64,000 bases of DNA from Streptomyces sp. SLBN-31 (lineage in GTDB: Bacteria > Actinomycetota > Actinomycetes > Streptomycetales > Streptomycetaceae): contig NZ_VFNC01000003.1 of the NCBI RefSeq assembly GCF_006715395.1, positions 186,001-250,000 on the forward strand, in the 5' to 3' direction. Positions 52,960 through 61,072 of the stretch are shown one piece after another; positions within the stretch are counted from its first letter, which is position 1; every line of letters starts with the position of its first letter. The position numbers were made by a program, and so were the translations under genes. The notes beneath the pieces were generated by a model, which saw only the letters and a list, made by a program, of their open reading frames with translations, searched no databases and was not told the DNA's origin.

Positions 52960-54283
52960 CCGTCGCGCCGGTCGGCGCGGTGACCGGCAGTGGCCTGCGG
53001 CGGATCACCAGCGCCATCAGTGCCGCCGCCGCGCACAGCGCGCCCGACGCGTACCAGACCATGTCGTACGAGCCGAACACGTCACGCGCCACACCGCCGA
53101 GGACGGCGATCAGCGCCGCGCCGACCTGGTGGGAGGCGAGGACCCAGCCGAAGACGATCGCACTGTCGTCGCCGTACTGCTCCCGGCACAGCGCCACGGT
53201 CGGCGGGACGGTGGCGACCCAGTCCAGGCCGTAGAAGATGATGAAGAACAGCATCGGCGGATGGACGCTCGGCGCCAGCAGCATCGGCAGGAACAGCAGG
53301 GAGACGCCGCGCAGGGCGTAGTAGACGGCGAGCAGCCGGCGCGGTTCGAAGCGGTCGGTGAACCAGCCGGAGGCGATCGTGCCGACCACGTCGAAGACGC
53401 CGATCACCGCGAGCAGCGAGGCCGCCGCCTGGACGGGCATGCCGTGGTCGTGGGCCGCGGGCACGAAGTGGGTCTGGACCAGGCCGTTGGTGGAGGCGCC
53501 GCAGATCGCGAAGGTGCCGGCCAGCAGCCAGAAGGTCCCGGTGCGGGAGGCCTTCACCAGGACCGTGACCGCGCGACGGGCGGCTCCGACCGCGGGCTCG
53601 GGCTTCGGTACGAACTCCACGGCGCCGTACGGCTTCAGACCCACGTCCGCCGGGTGGTCGCGCAGCAGCAGCCAGACGAAGGGGACGACGGCGAGCGCGG
53701 CCAGGGCCACCGTGACGGCCGCCGGACGCCAGTCGTGCTTCTCCACGATCCAGGACAGCAGCGGGAGGAAGATCAGCTGGCCGGAGGCGGAGGCGGCGGT
53801 GAGGATGCCCGTGACCAGACCCCGGCGCTCGGTGAACCAGCGGTTGGTGACCGTCGCCGCGAAGGCGAGGGCCATCGAGCCGGAGCCGAGACCGACCAGC
53901 AGGCCCCAGCAGAGCATCAGCTGCCAGGCCGCCGTCATCCACACCGTCAGGCCGGAGCCGAGCGCGATCACGGTCAGGGCCACGGCGACGACCTTGCGGA
54001 TGCCGAAGCGGTCCATGAGCGCCGCCGCGAACGGGGCGGTCAGGCCGTACAGCGCGAGGTTGACGGAGACCGCGGCGCCGATCGTGCCGCGCGACCAGCC
54101 GAAGTCCTGGTGCAGCGGGTCGATGAGCAGTCCGGGGAGCGAGCGGAAGGCGGCGGCGCCAATGATCGTCACGAAGGTGACGGCGGCGACGAACCAGGCG
54201 CGGTGGACGCGACGGGATCCGCGGGGCTCGCCGGCCGCCTCGACGACTGCGGGTTCGGTTGTCTGGGTCACGCCATAGAGCAT
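52955..54283 (-). CDS. MFS transporter
   Basis: The 442-residue major facilitator has 12 predicted membrane segments, starting after a charged N-terminus at AWFVAAVTFVTIIGAAAFRSLPGLL. LYGLTAPFAAALMDRFGIRKVV is the family motif between helices 2 and 3. The ligand is not predictable; the gene neighbours suggest an organic acid or aromatic compound. The start at 54283 could be shortened to the M or V near residue 5. The stop codon lies in the right copy of the direct repeat. It is divergent from the AraC gene. Confidence 0.88.
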   Translation of the reverse strand: MLYGVTQTTEPAVVEAAGEPRGSRRVHRAWFVAAVTFVTIIGAAAFRSLPGLLIDPLHQDFGWSRGTIGAAVSVNLALYGLTAPFAAALMDRFGIRKVVAVALTVIALGSGLTVWMTAAWQLMLCWGLLVGLGSGSMALAFAATVTNRWFTERRGLVTGILTAASASGQLIFLPLLSWIVEKHDWRPAAVTVALAALAVVPFVWLLLRDHPADVGLKPYGAVEFVPKPEPAVGAARRAVTVLVKASRTGTFWLLAGTFAICGASTNGLVQTHFVPAAHDHGMPVQAAASLLAVIGVFDVVGTIASGWFTDRFEPRRLLAVYYALRGVSLLFLPMLLAPSVHPPMLFFIIFYGLDWVATVPPTVALCREQYGDDSAIVFGWVLASHQVGAALIAVLGGVARDVFGSYDMVWYASGALCAAAALMALVIRRRPLPVTAPTGATA

Positions 54284-54330
54284 CCGGTCCGCGGTTCCGC
54301 GCGACCACTGGCCCGAAGGACAGCATTCGT

Positions 54331-54336
54331 TAGGAT
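54331..54336 (+). promoter_or_regulatory. Probable -10 box of leaderless AraC-gene promoter
   Basis: TAGGAT ends six bases before ATG 54343. No ribosome site lies between. Confidence 0.5.
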
Positions 54337-54342
54337 CTGGCC

Positions 54343-55410
54343 ATGGACACGGCCACGAGCAGCCTCTGGAAAGAGCCCGTCGAGCCCGAGTTCCGCCCGC
54401 ACCGTGTGGTGGTCCTCGCCATGGACGGGCTGATCCCCTTCGAGCTGGGCATCCCGCACCGCATCTTCGGGCGCCCCCGGGACGCCCAGGGGCGCCACCT
54501 GTACAAGGTTCTGACCTGCTCGGTCCGGCCGCCCGGCCCGGTGCGCACCGACGCCGACTTCGCGATCGCGGTCGAGCACGGCCCGGAGCTGCTGGCCACC
54601 GCCGACACGGTGATCGTCCCGGCGTCGTACGAACTCGGTCCGGTCTTCGAGGAGGGCGTCCTGACCGACGAGCTGGCCGCCGCCCTCGCCCACATCCGCC
54701 CCGGCACCCGGCTCGCCTCCATCTGCACCGGCGTCTTCGTGCTGGCCGCCGCCGGCTATCTCGACGGCCGGCCCGCGACCACGCACTGGGCGGAGACCGA
54801 CCAGTTGCAGCGCCTCTTCCCGCAGGTCGACGTCGACCCGAACGTCCTGTTCATCGACGACGGCGACGTCCTGACCTCGGCCGGGGTCGCGGCCGGCATC
54901 GACCTGTGCCTGCACATGGTGCGCCGCGACCACGGCACGGCCGTCGCCAACGAGGTGGCCCGCCGCACCGTCGTACCGCCGCACCGCGACGGCGGCCAGG
55001 CGCAGTACATCCAGCGGCCGGTCCCCGAGCCCCGGCTCGCGACCACGCGAGGGGCCCGCGCCTGGGCCCTGGGCCGCCTCCACGAGCCGATCCAGCTCCG
55101 CGACATGGCCGCGCAGGAGTCCATGTCGGTACGGACCTTCACGCGCCGCTTCCGCGAGGAGGTCGGCGTCAGCCCCGGCCAGTGGCTCACCCAGCAGCGC
55201 GTGGAACGGGCCCGCCAGCTCCTGGAGACCACCGGCCTCTCCATGGACCGGATCGCCCACGACGCCGGCTTCGGCACGGCCCAGTCGATGCGCCAGCACC
55301 TGCAGACGGCGCTCGGAGTCACCCCGACCGCCTACCGCCGCACCTTCCGCGCCACCAGCACGGGAGGCGACCACGAGCCCGAGTCCGCCGTCGCCCTGGA
55401 ATCGGCCTGA
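54343..55410 (+). CDS. GlxA-type AraC-family transcriptional regulator
   Basis: The 355-residue protein has an N-terminal DJ-1/PfpI-like domain (VVVLAMDGLIPFELGIPHRIFG; SICTGVFVLAAAGYLDGRPATTHWAETD). A C-terminal AraC double helix-turn-helix follows (LRDMAAQESMSVRTFTRRFREEVGVSPGQWL and DRIAHDAGFGTAQSMRQHLQ). It senses a small molecule and activates transcription, probably of a neighbouring gene. It is divergent from the MFS transporter and runs toward the zinc dehydrogenase end, five bases away. It has no CTGACG site. Confidence 0.9.
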   Translation: MDTATSSLWKEPVEPEFRPHRVVVLAMDGLIPFELGIPHRIFGRPRDAQGRHLYKVLTCSVRPPGPVRTDADFAIAVEHGPELLATADTVIVPASYELGPVFEEGVLTDELAAALAHIRPGTRLASICTGVFVLAAAGYLDGRPATTHWAETDQLQRLFPQVDVDPNVLFIDDGDVLTSAGVAAGIDLCLHMVRRDHGTAVANEVARRTVVPPHRDGGQAQYIQRPVPEPRLATTRGARAWALGRLHEPIQLRDMAAQESMSVRTFTRRFREEVGVSPGQWLTQQRVERARQLLETTGLSMDRIAHDAGFGTAQSMRQHLQTALGVTPTAYRRTFRATSTGGDHEPESAVALESA

Positions 55411-55415
55411 CGAGG

Positions 55416-56465
55416 TCAGAAGGTCAGTACCGCCCTGGCCACCCGGCCCGCCTCGGCGTCGCCCACCGCCTTCTCGAAGTCCTCCAGCGGATAGGTGGCG
55501 GTCACCAGCTCGTCCAGCATCAGACGGCCCTGCCGGTAGAGCTCGGCGTACAGCGGGATGTCGCGCTGCGGCCGGGAGGAGCCGTACCGGCAGCCGAGGA
55601 TCGACTTGTCCAGGAACATCGAGGAGACGAGGAAGGACGCCTCCGCCTTCGCGGGCGCCGTGCCGAGCAGGACGGCCTGGCCGTGGCGGTCCAGGAGGTC
55701 GACGGCCTGCCGGACCAGTTCGACTCGTCCGACGCACTCGAAGGCGTGGTCGACGCCGTGGGGCAGCACCTCTCGTACCCCGTGCGTGGAGGTCAGGAAG
55801 TCGGTCGCGCCGAACTGCCGCGCCACGGCCTCCTTGGCGGGGTTCGCGTCGACCGCGACGATCCGCGACGCCCCCGCGATCCGCGCGCCCTGCAGGACGT
55901 TCAGCCCGATGCCGCCGGTACCGATGACAAGGACGGACTCCCCGCGGTCCACGCGCGCCCGGTTGAGTACGGCGCCCACCCCGGTCAGCACCCCGCAGCC
56001 GATGAGCGCGGCGGACGGCATCGGGATGTCCTTCGGAATGCGCACCGCCTGCACGGCCTTCACCACCGTGGACTCGGCGAAGGCGGAGTTGGAGGCGAAC
56101 TGGTACACCGCCTTCCCGCCCCGCGCGAAGGGCTTCCCCGGCCGCCCGATCGCCTTCCGGCACATCGTCGGCCGCCCCCGGTCGCAGTCCGCGCACGTGC
56201 CGCAGTTGGCGAGCGTGGACAGCGCCACGTGGTCCCCGGCCGCGACATGGGTGACCCCGGCGCCGACGGCCTCCACCACCCCCGCCCCCTCGTGCCCCAG
56301 CACCACCGGGACGGGGAAGGGGATGGTCCCGTCCACCACCGAGAGGTCGCTGTGGCACAGCCCGGCCGCCGACAGCGCCACCCGCACCTCGCCCGGTCCC
56401 GGGTCCCGCACCTCGAGGTCGTCCACGACCTCGACCCGCTTCCCGTCGAACACCACTGCGCGCAT
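55416..56465 (-). CDS. Zinc-dependent alcohol dehydrogenase (MDR superfamily)
   Basis: The 349-residue medium-chain dehydrogenase has the catalytic zinc ligand motifs GLCHSDLSVVDG and VLGHEGAGVVEAVG. The structural-zinc loop is CGTCADCDRGRPTMC. The Rossmann motif is VLVIGTGGIGLNVLQGA. It oxidises an alcohol to an aldehyde or ketone with NAD(P). ATG 56465 shares one base with the acyl-CoA dehydrogenase stop (TGATG), so it is coupled. It is the last gene of the operon SDR 57764, ACAD 56465, ADH 55416. Confidence 0.9.
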   Translation of the reverse strand: MRAVVFDGKRVEVVDDLEVRDPGPGEVRVALSAAGLCHSDLSVVDGTIPFPVPVVLGHEGAGVVEAVGAGVTHVAAGDHVALSTLANCGTCADCDRGRPTMCRKAIGRPGKPFARGGKAVYQFASNSAFAESTVVKAVQAVRIPKDIPMPSAALIGCGVLTGVGAVLNRARVDRGESVLVIGTGGIGLNVLQGARIAGASRIVAVDANPAKEAVARQFGATDFLTSTHGVREVLPHGVDHAFECVGRVELVRQAVDLLDRHGQAVLLGTAPAKAEASFLVSSMFLDKSILGCRYGSSRPQRDIPLYAELYRQGRLMLDELVTATYPLEDFEKAVGDAEAGRVARAVLTF

Positions 56466-57613
56466 CAGACGACCCCCTTGGGCTCCCTCGGCAGGCCGAG
56501 CACGCGCTCGGCGATGATCGTGCGCTGGACCTGGTCGGAGCCGCCGTAGATGGTGTCGGCCCGGGAGAACAGGAACAGCTGCTGGTCGCGGTCGATCTCG
56601 TACGGCGCCTCGGGCGCCCAGTCCCGCGGCCCGGCGGACGCCTCCGCCCCGCGCACCAGTACCGCCAACTCCCCCAGCCGCTGGTGCCAGTCGGCCCACA
56701 GCAGCTTGGACACGCTCGGCGCACCGGCGTCACCGGAGCCGCCCAGGGTGCGCAGGGCGTTCCAGCGCATGGCACGCAACTCGGCCCACTGCCGCACGAG
56801 CGCGGCCCGTACGACGGGGTCGTCGGCGGCGCCGGTGCGCACGGCCGTCCGCACCACCCGCGTCAACTCCTCGGCGAATCCGATCTGCTGGGCCAGCGTG
56901 GACACCCCCCGCTCGAAACCGAGCAGGCTCATCGCGACCCGCCAGCCCTGCCCCTCCGCGCCGACGACGTGCTCCGCACGCGCGTGCGCCCCGTCGAAGA
57001 AGACCTCGTTGAACTCGCTCGTGCCGGTCATCTGCCGGATCGGCCGCACCTCGATCCGCCCCGGCTGGTCCATCGGGACGAGCAGGAAGGTCAGCCCGTG
57101 GTGCCGGCGCGAGCCGGCCTCCGTGCGCGCCAGGACGAAACACCAGTCCGCCTCGTGCGCCAGCGACGTCCAGATCTTCTGCCCGGAGATCCGGTAGCCC
57201 TCGCCCTCACGCACGGCGGCGGTCCGCACCCCGGCCAGGTCGGACCCCGCGTCCGGCTCGCTGTACCCCTGACACCACAGCTCGTCCCCGGCGGCGATCG
57301 GCGGCAGGAACCGCGCCTTCTGCTCGTCGGTGCCGTGCGCGACGAGTGTGGGGGCGAGCAGGTTCTCCCCGATGTGCCCGGACCGGGGCGGCGCCCCCGA
57401 CCGCGCGTACTCCTCGGCCCAGGCGACCTGCTGCGTGAGGGTGGCGGTCCGGTTCCCGTACCCGCCCTCACCCCACCCGAGCCCGATCCACCCGGCCTTC
57501 CCGAGCGTGCGCTCCCAGACCCGACGGTCCGGATCGGACCCGACATGCGCACGCAGCCAGCCCCGGGCCTCGCCCCGGAACACCTCGTCCTCGACACTGA
57601 ATCCGAAGTCCAC
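56465..57613 (-). CDS. Acyl-CoA dehydrogenase family protein
   Basis: The 382-residue FAD-dependent dehydrogenase has VDFGFSVEDEVFRGEARGWLR at the start. The typical ACAD motifs are WCQGYSEPDAGSDLAGVRTAAVREGEGYRISGQKIWTS and LFLFSRADTIYGGSDQVQRTIIAERVLGLP. The GGSDQVQ segment precedes the catalytic region. GTG 57613 has GAGGAGA upstream; extension to 57751 crosses the palindromic repeat copy B and is rejected. It is in the operon under site 9. Confidence 0.9.
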   Translation of the reverse strand: MDFGFSVEDEVFRGEARGWLRAHVGSDPDRRVWERTLGKAGWIGLGWGEGGYGNRTATLTQQVAWAEEYARSGAPPRSGHIGENLLAPTLVAHGTDEQKARFLPPIAAGDELWCQGYSEPDAGSDLAGVRTAAVREGEGYRISGQKIWTSLAHEADWCFVLARTEAGSRRHHGLTFLLVPMDQPGRIEVRPIRQMTGTSEFNEVFFDGAHARAEHVVGAEGQGWRVAMSLLGFERGVSTLAQQIGFAEELTRVVRTAVRTGAADDPVVRAALVRQWAELRAMRWNALRTLGGSGDAGAPSVSKLLWADWHQRLGELAVLVRGAEASAGPRDWAPEAPYEIDRDQQLFLFSRADTIYGGSDQVQRTIIAERVLGLPREPKGVV

Positions 57614-57666
57614 GGACGTCTCCTCACAGGAAGGGGAGGGTGCTCTTGTTGCCGTGGGGACTCGCC

Positions 57667-57752
57667 CCCCCAGGGGCGCGGGGCTGTGTCGATGTGCGGC
57701 TCCGCCGCGTGGGCGCGACAAGCCACGGACAACCCGCACCCGCCCACACACC
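57667..57752. repeat. Streptomyces intergenic palindromic repeat, copy B
   Basis: CAGGGGCGCGGGGCTGTGTC, GATGTGCGGCTCCGCCGCG and CAACCCGCACCCGCC match copy C at 61856 closely. It lies between the SDR and acyl-CoA dehydrogenase genes of one operon. Confidence 0.75.
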
Positions 57753-57763
57753 GAACCCCCGAG

Positions 57764-58672
57764 CTACTGGGCGTTCGGCCGAGCCCCCTCCCGCGCCGCC
57801 CTCTCCATCGCCTCCAACTGCAACAGCATCGGCATCGGATCCACCCCCACCGACCCCGGCAGAAACTCCGCGAGCGTCTCCGGCGTCCACCCGCCGGAGG
57901 CGTAAGCCGCCCGCAACTCCCTCGGCTGCGCCCACACCGCCAGCTTCGGCCCGGCGATCGTGTACACCTGCCCGGTGATCTCCTTCGCGCGGTCCGACAG
58001 CAGATAGACCACGAGGGCCGCCACGTCCTCCGGCTCCCCGATCTCGGCGAGCTCCATGGGCACGTTGGCCGACATCCGGGTACGGGCGACCGGCGCGACC
58101 GCGTTGGCGGTCACCCCGTACTTGTGCAGGCCCAGCGCCGCGCTGCGGACGAGCGAGATGATCCCGCCCTTGGCGGCGCTGTAGTTGGCCTGCGACACCG
58201 AGCCCTGGTGGTTGCCGCTGGTGAACCCGATCAGCGTCCCCGCCCGCTGTGCGCGCATCACCGCGGATGCCGCCCGGAAGACCGTGAACGTGCCCTTCAG
58301 ATGCGTGGCGAGGACCGGGTCCCACTCGTCCTCGGACATGTTGAACAGCATCCGCTCCCGCAGGATCCCGGCGACGCACACGACCCCGTCGAGCCGCCCG
58401 TACGAGGACAGCGCCAGGTCGACGATCCGCTGTCCGCCGGCCATCGTGGACACGTCGTCGGCGACGGCGACCGCTTCCCCGCCCGCGGCCTCGATCTCCT
58501 TGACCACGCCCTCGGCGACCTCACTCGTGGGCGACTCGCCCGCGACCGAGACGCCGTAGTCGTTGACGACCACCCGCGCCCCCTCGGCGGCGGCGGCCAG
58601 CGCGACGGCCCGCCCGATACCCCGTCCGGCCCCGGTCACGGCGATCACCTTGCCTGCCAAGAAGTTCCCCAC
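57764..58672 (-). CDS. SDR-family oxidoreductase (HSD17B4/MFE-type dehydrogenase)
   Basis: The 302-residue protein has VTGAGRGIGRAVALAAAAEGARVVVNDYG for cofactor binding. VCVAGILRERMLFNMSEDEWDPVLATHLKGTF follows, then NYSAAKGGI (catalytic Tyr-x3-Lys). The NMSEDEW and C-terminal tail are typical of the 3-hydroxyacyl-CoA dehydrogenase part of multifunctional beta-oxidation enzymes. GTG 58672 has GGGAAGGGG upstream. It is first of an operon with the acyl-CoA dehydrogenase and zinc dehydrogenase, controlled by site 9 and divergent from the cyclase. Confidence 0.9.
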   Translation of the reverse strand: MGNFLAGKVIAVTGAGRGIGRAVALAAAAEGARVVVNDYGVSVAGESPTSEVAEGVVKEIEAAGGEAVAVADDVSTMAGGQRIVDLALSSYGRLDGVVCVAGILRERMLFNMSEDEWDPVLATHLKGTFTVFRAASAVMRAQRAGTLIGFTSGNHQGSVSQANYSAAKGGIISLVRSAALGLHKYGVTANAVAPVARTRMSANVPMELAEIGEPEDVAALVVYLLSDRAKEITGQVYTIAGPKLAVWAQPRELRAAYASGGWTPETLAEFLPGSVGVDPMPMLLQLEAMERAAREGARPNAQ

Positions 58673-58694
58673 GCCCGGCCCCTTCCCGCGGTTT

Positions 58695-58709
58695 CTGACG
58701 GACCGTTAG
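58695..58709. promoter_or_regulatory. CTGACG operator, site 9
   Basis: CTGACG-GAC-CGTTAG has one right-half change. A separate CGTCAG half site (58721-58726) follows. It lies between the divergent SDR and cyclase genes. Confidence 0.7.
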
Positions 58710-58756
58710 ATTTTATGACCCGTCAGATACCTGAGGACAAGCCCCGGGGAGAGCCG

Positions 58757-59683
58757 ATGTCATTTCCGGCCGAGTTCCACGAGATCGCCAAGCGCGTGAA
58801 CAACTGGGGGCGTTGGGGAGCCGACGACGAGATCGGCACCCTCAACCTGATCACCGACGAGGTCGTCCGCGAGGCGGCCGCCACCGTCCGCTCCGGCCGC
58901 CGCGTCCCGCTCGCCCTGCCCCTGAGGCAGGACGGCGTGCAGAGCGGGCTGATCCCGGGACGCGTCAACCCGCTGCACGCCATGGTGCAGATCAACCAGG
59001 AGCTCTTCGGCCCGGGGACGGTGGCGTGCAGCGACGACGTAGTGACCATGGGCCTGCAGGCGGCCACCCACTGGGACGCCCTGACCCATGTCTCGCACTC
59101 GGGCAGGCTCTACAACGGCCGCCCGGCCACCACGATCACCTCGCACGCCGGCGCGGAGTTCGGCGGCATCGACAAGGCGCGGCACGTGGTCTCGCGCGGG
59201 GTTCTGCTGGACGTGGCCCGGGCGCTCGGCACGGACCGGCTCGACGGCTCGCACGCGGTCACGCCGGAGGACCTGGAGGCGGCCGAGGACCTCGCGGGGA
59301 CGCGCGTGCGCGCCGGCGACGTCGTACTCGTTCGGACCGGGCAGATCCAGGTGTATCTCGCCGGGGACCGGGAGGGGTACGGCTATCCGTCGCCCGGGCT
59401 GTCCGTCCGGACCCCGGAGTGGTTCCACGCGCGCGACGTGGCCGCCGTCGCCGACGACACCCTGACGTTCGAGATCTTCCCACCCGAGATCGAGGACCTG
59501 TGGCTGCCGGTGCACGCGCTCGACCTGGTGGAGATGGGGATGCTGCAGGGCCAGAACTGGAATCTCGAAGAACTGTCCACAGCCTGTGGAGAGAGTGGCC
59601 GCTACGCGTTCCTGCTGTCGGCGATGCCGGAGCCCTTCGTCGGCGCGACGGGGACTCCGGTGGCCCCCGTGGCCGTGCTGTAG
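58757..59683 (+). CDS. Cyclase family protein (kynurenine-formamidase-like metal hydrolase)
   Basis: The 308-residue protein has the cyclase/KynB-type metal motif in ATHWDALTHVSHSG, with His, Asp and His ligands, and a second segment LPVHALDLVEMGMLQGQNWNLEELS. NNWGRWGADDEIGTLNLIT is the family N-terminus. The enzyme should hydrolyse or cyclise an amide or ester intermediate. ATG 58757 follows GGGGAGAG; ATG 58715 is an in-frame alternative. It is divergent from the SDR-ACAD-ADH operon and shares site 9. Confidence 0.88.
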   Translation: MSFPAEFHEIAKRVNNWGRWGADDEIGTLNLITDEVVREAAATVRSGRRVPLALPLRQDGVQSGLIPGRVNPLHAMVQINQELFGPGTVACSDDVVTMGLQAATHWDALTHVSHSGRLYNGRPATTITSHAGAEFGGIDKARHVVSRGVLLDVARALGTDRLDGSHAVTPEDLEAAEDLAGTRVRAGDVVLVRTGQIQVYLAGDREGYGYPSPGLSVRTPEWFHARDVAAVADDTLTFEIFPPEIEDLWLPVHALDLVEMGMLQGQNWNLEELSTACGESGRYAFLLSAMPEPFVGATGTPVAPVAVL

Positions 59684-60113
59684 GAGAGCGCCGTCGGCGG
59701 TGAGCGTCGTCCGGCGGGAAGCGTCGTCTGGCGGCGCGACTTCCCCAGCCGCCCCGAGTACGGCATACGCGCCGCCATCCGACCCCGGCGTACCCGCCCC
59801 AGCCCTTCGGCCCTGAACCCTCAAGAGCTGACGCCGACTCACGACCCGCACTCGACGAGGACCTCCGTCACCGAAACCCTCGCCGTCCCCTCGCGGCGAA
59901 TCGCTGACCCCCAGCGTGTTCATCCGGTCACGGCGCGTCAACAGGCATACGGAGATTTATGACTTACGCCCTATTTGCAACGACCGCGCACGGATGCACG
60001 GCCCCGGCGCACCGCACCGCGCGGAGCCTGGGACGGCGGGATTTCTGCCACCGTGCATCGGACGTGACGACAACCGGCCACAGGTTTTCGGACGCTGACG
60101 GCGTCTCGAACCG
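59684..60113. other. Gap with no recognised feature
   Basis: This 430-base gap lies between the cyclase and the ATP-binding regulator. I see no convincing gene, operator or strong hairpin in it. Confidence 0.5.
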
Positions 60114-60587
60114 TCACACCGTCTCGAAAGCCAGCCCCTCGCAGACCGGGACACCACCCAGACAGCTGGCCGCGTCCCGCGGCCGGTCACAGCGGTCGAG
60201 TTCGCACCAGATGCGCTTGCCGGCCCCCTCGGGGCTCCAGCCCCAGCGGTCGGCGAGGCCGTCGACGAGGGCGAGCCCGCGCCCGCCGGTCGCGTCGCCG
60301 TCCGCGCACCGGGGCACCGGGGCCCGGTCGCTGGCATCGGCGACCTCGAGGCGGACGGTGGACGGCTCGGCCGCCTCCTCGGGCAGGCTCAGGCGCAGCA
60401 CGGCCGGACAGCCGGTGTGCACCACGGCGTTGGTGACCAGTTCGGAGACGAGCAGGATCAGCGTCTCGGCGAGCGGCTCGTCGGCCGCTATTCCGGACAC
60501 GGCGAGGCGCGAAAGGGTCCACCTCCGGGCTCGCCCCACCTCAGTGGGGTCGGGCCGGATCTCCAGCTGCACTTGAAGCACCTGCAC
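60114..60587 (-). CDS. Histidine-kinase-like ATP-binding (anti-sigma type) protein
   Basis: The 157-residue GHKL-type protein has LILLVSELVTNAVVHTG (N box), DASDRAPVP and GGRGLALVDGLADRWGW (G boxes). It resembles the RsbW/SpoIIAB-like family common in Streptomyces, which binds or phosphorylates an antagonist. Its partner is not visible here. The start, GTG 60587, is not well fixed because several GTG codons follow in frame. It is upstream of the 485-base gap. Confidence 0.85.
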   Translation of the reverse strand: MQVLQVQLEIRPDPTEVGRARRWTLSRLAVSGIAADEPLAETLILLVSELVTNAVVHTGCPAVLRLSLPEEAAEPSTVRLEVADASDRAPVPRCADGDATGGRGLALVDGLADRWGWSPEGAGKRIWCELDRCDRPRDAASCLGGVPVCEGLAFETV

Positions 60588-61072
60588 CGCTCACACCATC
60601 CGAACCGGCGGACACATGACCTCATGCCGCGCGAGCCTTGCCAGAGTCACCGCGGCGGGGGCCACGATCGTAGCCATTTTCTGCATGACCAGAACAACAG
60701 CCGACACAGAGCCCAGGGCAGGGGTCACGGAACGTGAATCCCTTGCACGACAGCATGGTTGACGTACAGTCACCTCAACAAGCGCTTCGGGCATATTCCA
60801 GCGCGAAGGAGTACCCGTGCGGCATACTGTGCGACGCTCCCTGCGAGGAGTCGAACAGGCCGGATCAGGAGCCGCCCCGGGGGCGACACCGGTACGGATC
60901 GCGCCCGGAACCACTCGCATCCCACAGAAGGTACCGGAGCGGGTCGCCGACTCCAGGCCGTGACGGGTCACACGTAGGACACAACCCGGTATCAACGCTC
61001 CGTAATTCCGGGCGTGCCACGATCCGCGACATCCGAGAGGCCACCCGACGGAAAGCCGCAGGCCCGCCCTGT
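60588..61072. other. Gap with a possible small ORF only
   Basis: This 485-base gap contains no clear conserved gene. The only supported candidate is a 48-residue frame at 60817-60963. Long frames on both strands look like GC shadows. Confidence 0.5.
60817..60963 (+). CDS. Possible small basic peptide, function unknown
   Basis: A GTG at 60817 follows GAAGGAG (60805-60811) with a 5-base gap. It opens a 48-residue frame (VRHTVRRSLRGVEQAG, many Arg, Gly and Pro) ending at TGA 60961-60963. It lacks known homologs that I recognise. The good ribosome site is the only support. Confidence 0.3.
   Translation: MRHTVRRSLRGVEQAGSGAAPGATPVRIAPGTTRIPQKVPERVADSRP

Noticed and set aside
58715..58756. Upstream ATG for the cyclase gene
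   Set aside because: ATG 58757 follows GGGGAGAG, while ATG 58715 overlaps an operator half site and has no ribosome site.
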